Part shown: positions 58,101 to 62,850 of the stretch, piece by piece
How positions within the stretch are numbered: position 1 is the stretch's first letter
How the letters are laid out: each line of letters begins with the position of its first letter
Assembly (NCBI GenBank): GCA_026398275.1
Contig: JAPLTF010000018.1
Span: forward strand, 95,378-159,377
DNA: 64,000 bases
Direction of reading: 5' to 3'
Origin: Verrucomicrobiota bacterium
GTDB taxonomy: Bacteria; Verrucomicrobiota; Verrucomicrobiia; Chthoniobacterales; Terrimicrobiaceae
Notes under the pieces: model-generated
The model's input: the letters and a program-made list of their open reading frames with translations, nothing else
Told to the model about the DNA's origin: nothing
The model's database searches: none
Translations under genes and position numbers: made by a program

Positions 58101-59533
58101 ACCGGATAGTGCCACTGCTCGGGCGTCGATGGGAGTGGGTGAAGCATCCCGAGAAGGATGATTGCCATCTGCTTCAGCAGACGGCACGGGGTTCGGATAT
58201 TAGAAAGACTAAGCTGCGTGGACAGCGGGGCTTGAGCATGGCCCGCATTGAGCAACTTTCGGAGTTGCGTCGCCGCTGGCAGTCGCTCAATCAATCCATG
58301 CGCCGCCAAATCGGTGAAAAGCCCCTGACAGCGGCACAGATGCGGAATGATCCGATTCCAGATCCATGCCCCGATGTGCTGACCAAGCTGGAGAACATCC
58401 GTGAGCAGAGGGTAAACCAGACAGCGCATCTTATTTTGGCGCAGGCGCTCGGGCTCAAGTTGAGAGCGCCTCAGATGTCGGCCAAGAGCCGCGAAATCAC
58501 TGACACGCATGGCGAATATGAAGTGGCGCGGCCACCGGTGGACATGATCGTGTTGGAAGATCTGTCGCGCTATCTCTCGGACCAAGGGAGGGCCAAGAGC
58601 GAAAATACCCGACTCATGAAGTGGTGCCACCGGGCCATCATGATGAAGGTGAAGATGCTGGCTGAGCCGTTTGGGATTCCAGTTTTGGAAACGCCAGCTG
58701 CCTATTCGTCGCGTTTCTGTTCCCTGACTGGCATGGCGGGATTTCGGGCTGCCGAGGTGGCCAGGGAGGATCAGCACGAGTTCCGCTGGAGGGTCGTGCT
58801 CAAGGAAGATTTAGCTGATTTGAAGCGGCAGATCGAATGCATTGCAGGGAACAAGCGCGAGGCAATCGAGCGGCAGTATGAAATTGCGAAAGCGGTGAAT
58901 GAGGTGTTCGATGTCTTGGAGAAGATCGGTCAATCGGGTCACCCACACCGGACGCTTCTTGCTCCTCAGCCCGGTGGGCCTATGTTTATCACGGCACTTG
59001 AGGCCGCGCACCCGGCACCTTCCGCGAACCGGAAGCAGAATGATAAGATCTCAGTGCTTCCAATGCAGGCTGACCTGAATGCCGCAGTTAATCTGGCTTT
59101 CAGGGCGGTGGCGCATCCCGGTGAGGCCCACATTCACCATCGTCTTCGCACCGAGCGGAAGAAGGGAGCCAAGGGGCAGGACGATTCGTTCTTTGCCCGC
59201 GAGGCGCGGCGCTTTGGCAAAGAAAAGGTGGCCTTGCTTCTGCGTGATGGAGATTCTTTGCCCAAGGAGAGGAATACGAACTTGTTTTACGATCAGCACT
59301 GCGTGGCGAGATTTGGCCGGGCTCGTTTAGAAACGGATGCTTCCACCACTCATCCGTATGCTTCCGGTCCTGGCCTATGGAAGGCTGTCAATGATCGCGT
59401 TGACCAATGGCGACGCTGTCTGGTCATCAACGCAGCCCGCCTGCGTTCGTGGGGAATCGAGCCTCCGCCGGGGTGGGAACCACGGGGACTTCACGATCTG
59501 GCACTTGACCCCGACGACGACATCCCGATGTGA
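55151..59533 (+). CDS. cas12b: CRISPR effector nuclease Cas12b (C2c1), type V-B, unusually long
   Basis: The 1460-residue protein starts NRIYQGRVNNVQIL and ends DDDIPM, like the Opitutaceae TAV5 Cas12b as I recall it. The RuvC residues are D777 in VLAADLGTRHAAS (RuvC-I), E1136 in MIVLEDLSRYLSDQGRAKSENTRLMKWCHR (RuvC-II) and D1308 in PMQADLNAAVNLAF (RuvC-III). HHLFQDAVNYY-like HHQLFQDAVNYYIVAL and RLLRDRIRAEDGAYI match the family elsewhere. Characterised Cas12b proteins are usually about 1100-1300 residues; the extra length lies mainly in the first 770 residues and the RuvC-I to -II interval. It would form a complex with crRNA and tracrRNA and cut DNA with one nuclease site. G+C is lower than in neighbours (30-36 of 60 in sampled lines, against 39 of 60 in the helicase). 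Confidence 0.96.
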   Translation: MNRIYQGRVNNVQILKSGVAKPKTPDDWKDLSDDPKEARRLGEELLWNHHQLFQDAVNYYIVALTSLGSSPESKLTKLRGLLGNVWTGFDKKGQRRQGMRDSLQRAWQLAEPPTLEDAIKSFQEPLKKDGTSSNVAEKAGEFLLYTLGGEAAIQQGGRDFFPLFCDVDSTATFKLSAERRGRAEDEARLRKVLYEDLDQGQIEALAASISLGSVVNLQPGPVLDSGESLIARLRDARETFPEVIQTETFEQWITELRDGFQLPKRRGGNINVERVNACTLFLAFPNATTKQIFQSTFKAPSVSKGGKVNNRDDLAELITDESFIVCGDDPIKLARGTRGFVFRGFSALSVWRGETGKLAWKEFDIAAFKEALKVYNQFQQNVEKREAKLAALAGKLLIMDGERAMDAYADEPAGELSDRLQKLWLETKGKPPAPKNESGEEQAMSRFVGDPRVDRLRRIINDDLAEEYRLTEGRKTAYGLRRRTMKGWGEVKRKWQAIVKKGEAFSEQKRAQLKATLDEMRGGEKREQIGSHKLFEALTVDEAAWSIWREPDDKLQEQISKNGWATDPLEAFREYCEIREAMEEVSARPLNFTPADARFSRRLFSLKEGAGSFGKGKGQYKHDAKTLSVTVPIALRGPDGRYEAQACMISYSAPRLLRDRIRAEDGAYIKDWSQPMLRAIFCGLDKPKPQDLDEADVQLMPDSDSNGSRRILLNFPLTLDEAKVKSQIGKATVWEKQFVTWKKGAQLPFLRWPDELDGKAPHRWWEKLSRFRVLAADLGTRHAASIALVDFGQEGGRASRFVGSAGGKDWFGRFRSGAILRLPGEDAQVLRPKSPLDKDDLGKAFRTELHGERGRPADDAECAETFAMLAALNQTELLGGIAAVNELKGRFSFAEQNDKLLVAIRRAQGGIAGCISWHWKLSQPDSEEQKQSALEQLREQDRVPEWRLLADGGEENHVKLRDALHIHISTQRQQVQGHLLQLTDRIVPLLGRRWEWVKHPEKDDCHLLQQTARGSDIRKTKLRGQRGLSMARIEQLSELRRRWQSLNQSMRRQIGEKPLTAAQMRNDPIPDPCPDVLTKLENIREQRVNQTAHLILAQALGLKLRAPQMSAKSREITDTHGEYEVARPPVDMIVLEDLSRYLSDQGRAKSENTRLMKWCHRAIMMKVKMLAEPFGIPVLETPAAYSSRFCSLTGMAGFRAAEVAREDQHEFRWRVVLKEDLADLKRQIECIAGNKREAIERQYEIAKAVNEVFDVLEKIGQSGHPHRTLLAPQPGGPMFITALEAAHPAPSANRKQNDKISVLPMQADLNAAVNLAFRAVAHPGEAHIHHRLRTERKKGAKGQDDSFFAREARRFGKEKVALLLRDGDSLPKERNTNLFYDQHCVARFGRARLETDASTTHPYASGPGLWKAVNDRVDQWRRCLVINAARLRSWGIEPPPGWEPRGLHDLALDPDDDIPM

Positions 59534-59536
59534 CCC

Positions 59537-59827
59537 ATGATCCAAGAACTCATTGATCGAGTGACAAAGGAGGCCGGGAAGCGGGGGTTGGATCTTCTTT
59601 TGATCGGGGGGCAAGCGGTTTCAAAGCTGGGCATTCGCGGATGACGCTGGATGTGGATTTTCTGGTGCGAGCAGCGCAGCGCAGGGAGTGGGAGGCGATG
59701 TGATGCTGCACCACCTTGACCCTTCGGAAAGCACCTTTCATGATATTTGGTTCTTCGTTACGGCGGGAACGAATCGCTGGCGCGGATTGAGAAAATATGG
59801 CAGCGTTTCATCAAGCAGAGGGCCTGA
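59537..59827 (+). pseudogene. Decayed nucleotidyltransferase gene
   Basis: The first frame encodes MIQELIDRVTKEAGKRGLDL, LLIGGQAVSKLGIRG, then a stop; a frame change at about 59641 continues as MTLDVDFLVRAAQRREWEAM before another stop. Together these give the G-G-x-A-V ... T-x-D-x-D-F-L-V pattern of MNT/AbiEii-type nucleotidyltransferases. A third frame ends ...ESLARIEKIWQRFIKQRA at 59827, a plausible C-terminus. Reading requires two or more frame changes and a deletion, so the gene is broken. It begins 3 nt after cas12b. Confidence 0.6.
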
Positions 59828-59828
59828 A

Positions 59829-60002
59829 ATGAGACCAGAGGATGATTTCGAGTTGCCGGTTTTTGACCGCCCGATGGATGAATCGCCGTCGCCGATGACT
59901 TATGAGCAGGCGGTGGCGGCATTTGAGGAGATCATCCAGAAGATGCACCTGCGGGAAGAGGAAGCCCTGCGTCCTGAAGTGATCGAGCCGTTTGTGATGT
60001 AA
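59829..60002 (+). CDS. Small acidic protein of unknown function, possible partner of the decayed nucleotidyltransferase
   Basis: 57 residues starting MRPEDDFELPVFDRPMDESPS and containing PMTYEQAVAAFEEIIQKMHLREEEAL. The ATG begins one base after the stop of the nucleotidyltransferase remnant. The size and acidity are compatible with an antitoxin-like partner of an MNT-type toxin, but that is inference. A longer frame opening at 59688 reads through the remnant and is less likely. Confidence 0.5.
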   Translation: MRPEDDFELPVFDRPMDESPSPMTYEQAVAAFEEIIQKMHLREEEALRPEVIEPFVM

Positions 60003-60005
60003 CCT

Positions 60006-60021
60006 CGTGAAAACGACGACT
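60006..60021 (+). repeat. Direct repeat copy 1 (vestigial 5' end of cas4-cas1)
   Basis: CGTGAAAACGACGACT here is identical to 60526-60541, where it forms the start codon and first codons of cas4-cas1. Similarity continues imperfectly for about 20 nt (CAGAC, GGGCGGAC, TTTGA). The two copies flank hicAB. Confidence 0.85.
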
Positions 60022-60050
60022 GGCAGACACGGGGCGGACTTTGACAGAAA

Positions 60051-60299
60051 ATGAAACTGAGAAAGCTCCTTCAGAAAGCCATCAACTCTCCGCAGAACCT
60101 GCGATTTACGGAGATTTGCCAACTGGCGTCAGCCTTCGGCTATCGCCTCGACAGGGTTCGGGGAAGCCACCACATTTTTGTGCACCCCCATGCCACTCGT
60201 CCGCTGAATCTGCAAGCGGATGGGAACAAGGCCAAGGCCTATCAGGTCCGCCAATTTCTGCGGGACATCGAGGAATTCCAACTTACAATGAAAGAATGA
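60051..60299 (+). CDS. hicA: HicA-like mRNA interferase toxin (YcfA family)
   Basis: The 82-residue protein has the double-stranded-RNA-binding fold of HicA: RFTEICQLASAFGYRLDRVRGSHHIFVHP, where G38-S39-H40 is the conserved active-site segment, and QADGNKAKAYQVRQFLRDIEEF at the C-terminus. HicA cleaves mRNA when not bound by HicB. The stop overlaps the hicB start as ATGA. It lies between the decayed nucleotidyltransferase region and cas4-cas1. Confidence 0.88.
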   Translation: MKLRKLLQKAINSPQNLRFTEICQLASAFGYRLDRVRGSHHIFVHPHATRPLNLQADGNKAKAYQVRQFLRDIEEFQLTMKE

Positions 60300-60517
60300 A
60301 GGCAGATTATCACATCAACCTGTTTTTTAGCGCGGAGGATGCCGGATATATCGCGGATGTGCCGGATTTGAAATCTTGTTCGGCATTTGGTGCGACTCCC
60401 GAAAAAGCTCTGGCCGAGGTGCTGGTTGCCAAGCAGGCTTGGCTGGCTGTCGCAAAAAAGCACAAGAAGCCGATCCCGCTTCCGAAATACCGCCCCGCGA
60501 TCTACGCAGTAGCCTGA
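60296..60517 (+). CDS. hicB: HicB-like antitoxin, minimal form
   Basis: 73 residues with the HicB partial RNase H-like fold: KADYHINLFFSAEDAGYIADVPDLKSCSAFGATPEKALAEVLVAKQAWLAVAKKHKKPIPLP. The usual C-terminal helix-turn-helix or ribbon-helix-helix that binds the hicAB promoter is absent, so autoregulation, if any, must differ. ATGA overlap with hicA. It ends 9 nt before the cas4-cas1 start. Confidence 0.88.
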   Translation: MKADYHINLFFSAEDAGYIADVPDLKSCSAFGATPEKALAEVLVAKQAWLAVAKKHKKPIPLPKYRPAIYAVA

Positions 60518-60525
60518 ACGGGGTC

Positions 60526-60541
60526 CGTGAAAACGACGACT
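60526..60541 (+). repeat. Direct repeat copy 2 (start of cas4-cas1)
   Basis: CGTGAAAACGACGACT, the intact copy, containing the GTG start codon of cas4-cas1. Confidence 0.85.
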
Positions 60542-62284
60542 CCCAGAACCGGCGGGCGAAGTTCTGATATTCGTCGGGGAGACGTGCAGCCAGAGTTGCC
60601 GCTGGAGCCGTTCCGGGAGGCCATCCGGGATGTCCTCGCACGGGAGCTGGGAAGGCCCGATCTCACTGTCGCTGTTGAGTCCTCGCAGCCGGTTGCCGAG
60701 GTTGCCGACATCCCTCCGATGCCGGTGAGGCGCCTTCAAAACTACGTCTATTGTCCGCGCCTGTTCTACTACCAGTGGGTGGAGAACATTTTTGTGGAAA
60801 ACGCGGATACGGTCGAGGGCTCGACTGTCCACCGTAAAGCCGACCAGCCTTCGCGGATGGTGGATGCGGAAGCGATGGATTTGCCGGAGGGGCGAGCGCT
60901 GAGGAGCCTGCAGCTTGAAAATGCGGAGTTTGGCCTGGTGGGGAAGATTGATGTCCTTGAAGGGGGCGAAGAGGGGATCGAGCTGATTGATTACAAGAAG
61001 GGCAGTGCGCGGCGGGACGAAAAGAACCAGCGGGTCGCGAAGGAGGCGGATGCCATGCAGATCGCTGCCTACGAGGTGCTCCTGACGGCGGATCTTCGCA
61101 CGGCCTGCATCGGAAAGCTCCATGAAGCGCGGGCGGTTGCGCTGTCGGGGCAATGTCCCCCTCCGCTCAAAGACGATGCCCGCTGCCTGTATTGCTCCGC
61201 CTACCCGGTCTGTTTGCCGAACGAGTCTGCCTACTGGCTGCACCAGGAAGAAAAGCCGACCCCAGCGATCCAGGCTCCGCGTCCGCCGGGCGACGCCGGG
61301 GAAATTGTCGTTGTCCAGACGGCGGGAGCAATGGTTGGCCTGCGCAGCGGTGAGGTCGTCGTAACGAACAAGTCGGAGACGCTCGGAAAATTCCCCGTCG
61401 AGCAGGTCCATGCGATCTATCTTTACGGAGCCGTGCAGTTGACCGCCCAGGCGAGCGTCGGGCTGCTGGAACGCGGAGTTGACGTTGCGTATTTTAGCCC
61501 GGCCGGACGTTTTCTCGGCCTTCTGCGAGGTTTGCCGGAGTCCGGAGTAGATGCCCGTCTCGGCCAATACCGGCTTTTCGGGGAACCGGGAATGCGGCTC
61601 CGGCTGGCCCGGGAAATCATCCGCGCAAAAATCCACAACCAGCGGGTTCTCCTCATGCGCAATGGCAGTGCTCCCGAGGATGTGATCAAAAAGCTCGCGC
61701 GGCTTCGGGATTCCACAGCGGATGCCACCGGCATGCAGGAGCTTCTCGGCACCGAGGGCTCCGCCGCCGCGCTCTACTTCGGCGCATTCAACACGATGCT
61801 TCGCGAGAGCTGGCCGTTCGATTTTGAAAAGCGCAACCGGCGTCCGCCGCGCGATCCGGTAAATGCCCTCCTCTCGATGGGCTACAGCATGATGTCCAAA
61901 GAGCTCGCGGGCGTCTGCCATGCCGTCGGTCTCGATCCGTTTCTCGGATTTTTCCACCAGCCACGCTACGGGCGGGCCGCGCTCGCGCTCGACCTCATGG
62001 AGGAGTTCCGCCCGCTCATCGCCGACAGCGTGGCGATCAGTCTCATCAATCGCGGGGAGATCCGCGAAAGCGATTTCATCTCCAGTGCCTCCGGCGTCTT
62101 TCTCAATGAGCAGGGTCGCCGGGCATTCTGGGAAAATTATTTCCGCCGGATGGATTCCGAGGTCAGCCACCCGGTCTTCGATTACAAGATGACCTACCGC
62201 CGGATGCTGGAAGTCCAGGCCCGCCAGCTCTGGCGGTTCGTTCGGGGCGAGGCGGAGTCCTACACCGGGTTCACAACCCGCTGA
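60527..62284 (+). CDS. cas4-cas1: Cas4-Cas1 fusion protein
   Basis: 585 residues. After an N-terminal extension of about 65 residues comes a Cas4 domain: C76 in YVYCPRLFYYQ, H102, D142 (GKIDVLEG), D155 and K157 (LIDYKKG), and the C-x2-C-x5-C cluster C220, C223, C229, giving four cysteines for an Fe-S cluster. The Cas1 domain follows (about 265-585) with E410 (GTEGSAAALYFGAFN), H477 (GFFHQPRYGR), D489 and E492 (DLMEEFRP). This fusion is typical of type V-B and type I-G loci. It trims and integrates PAM-bearing prespacers together with Cas2. The start is a GTG; its 5' end is duplicated upstream of hicA. Confidence 0.96.
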   Translation: MKTTTPRTGGRSSDIRRGDVQPELPLEPFREAIRDVLARELGRPDLTVAVESSQPVAEVADIPPMPVRRLQNYVYCPRLFYYQWVENIFVENADTVEGSTVHRKADQPSRMVDAEAMDLPEGRALRSLQLENAEFGLVGKIDVLEGGEEGIELIDYKKGSARRDEKNQRVAKEADAMQIAAYEVLLTADLRTACIGKLHEARAVALSGQCPPPLKDDARCLYCSAYPVCLPNESAYWLHQEEKPTPAIQAPRPPGDAGEIVVVQTAGAMVGLRSGEVVVTNKSETLGKFPVEQVHAIYLYGAVQLTAQASVGLLERGVDVAYFSPAGRFLGLLRGLPESGVDARLGQYRLFGEPGMRLRLAREIIRAKIHNQRVLLMRNGSAPEDVIKKLARLRDSTADATGMQELLGTEGSAAALYFGAFNTMLRESWPFDFEKRNRRPPRDPVNALLSMGYSMMSKELAGVCHAVGLDPFLGFFHQPRYGRAALALDLMEEFRPLIADSVAISLINRGEIRESDFISSASGVFLNEQGRRAFWENYFRRMDSEVSHPVFDYKMTYRRMLEVQARQLWRFVRGEAESYTGFTTR

Positions 62285-62288
62285 GTTT

Positions 62289-62579
62289 ATGGACCGGCAG
62301 CGATTTCTGGTCTGCTACGACATCTGCAACCAGAAACGGCTGCGGCGCGTTGAAAAAACCGTGAAATCCTACGGCACGCGAATCCAGTTTTCCGTCTTCG
62401 AGTGCCTCCTCGATGGGATTCGTCTCGCACAGCTCCGACAGAATCTCTCCGAAATCATCAACTCCGACCACGATCAGGTTATGTTCGTATCCCTCGGCCC
62501 CGAGGCCGGAACCTCAAACTTCCGCATTGAAACCGTCGGGCAGCCTTACGAATCACGCTCGCGGGTCACAATCCTGTAA
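62289..62579 (+). CDS. cas2: CRISPR-associated protein Cas2
   Basis: 96 residues of ferredoxin-like fold: RFLVCYDICNQKRLRRVEKTVKSYGTRIQFSVFECLLDG with D11 in the metal site, and a C-terminal beta strand. It dimerises and bridges Cas1 dimers in spacer integration. It lies 4 nt after cas4-cas1, so both are co-transcribed. Confidence 0.96.
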   Translation: MDRQRFLVCYDICNQKRLRRVEKTVKSYGTRIQFSVFECLLDGIRLAQLRQNLSEIINSDHDQVMFVSLGPEAGTSNFRIETVGQPYESRSRVTIL

Positions 62580-62594
62580 CTTTTCGTGTAGAAT
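62565..62594 (+). promoter_or_regulatory. Candidate promoter of the tracrRNA
   Basis: A GTCACA box (62565-62570) and a TAGAAT box (62589-62594) with an 18-nt spacer lie at the 3' end of cas2, predicting a transcript starting near 62601, at the base of the first hairpin. Motif match only. Confidence 0.5.
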
Positions 62595-62600
62595 TTCGTT

Positions 62601-62744
62601 GCAACCAGCCTTCTTGCTGGTTCATAAGATTCTCGGCCATGTGCCACCGATCACTTTCCTTCCGCCATTGGGAAAGCAGTTCTTTGACATCACTGCGAGC
62701 GCTTGTATGCGAGAGCACAACGGTTATCGCTCTCGCCCTCTTTT
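62601..62744 (+). ncRNA. Candidate tracrRNA of the type V-B system
   Basis: Starting near 62601 the sequence shows a 7-bp hairpin (AACCAGC 62603-62609, GCTGGTT 62616-62622), then CTTTCC/GGAAAG (62654-62659, 62671-62676) whose loop holds CCGCC, complementary to the repeat end GGCGG. The anti-repeat at 62685-62705 (TGACATCACTGCGAGCGCTTG) is complementary to repeat positions 1-21 at 18 of 21 bases without gaps, and CAG at 62677-62679 pairs with CTG at repeat positions 28-30. An intrinsic terminator ends it at about 62744. TGTGCCA and CACTTTCC are words it shares with the Alicyclobacillus acidoterrestris tracrRNA as I remember it. Same strand as the array. Confidence 0.82.
62709..62744 (+). terminator. 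Intrinsic terminator of the tracrRNA
   Basis: Perfect 8-bp stem, GCGAGAGC (62709-62716) and GCTCTCGC (62729-62736), 12-nt loop, followed by CCTC and TTTT. It directly follows the anti-repeat. Confidence 0.75.
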
Positions 62745-62850
62745 GCGGCGGGTGAAACGCCCACATGGAGCACCGCATCAGTTCCGATTTTGCGTCGTCC
62801 TCGCGGATACAATAGTGGCGGCTTGGTTATCTGGGACTTGCAGCATGGCT
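62745..62850 (+). promoter_or_regulatory. CRISPR leader region
   Basis: About 106 bases between the tracrRNA terminator and the first repeat, on the leader side of the array. It is moderately A+T-rich near GATACAATAG (62807-62816), which may contain the array promoter -10. The orientation is set by the tracrRNA and by the repeat end TTCTGAGGCGG, similar to V-B repeats. Confidence 0.5.

Noticed and set aside
59688..59828. 104-residue ORF starting at 59688
   Set aside because: Its first half lies in the decayed nucleotidyltransferase in a different frame; the ATG at 59829, right after the remnant's stop, is the more natural start.
60242..62170. Long minus-strand open frame across hicB and cas4-cas1
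   Set aside because: It is antisense to clear Cas4-Cas1 and HicB sequence and has no recognisable domain.
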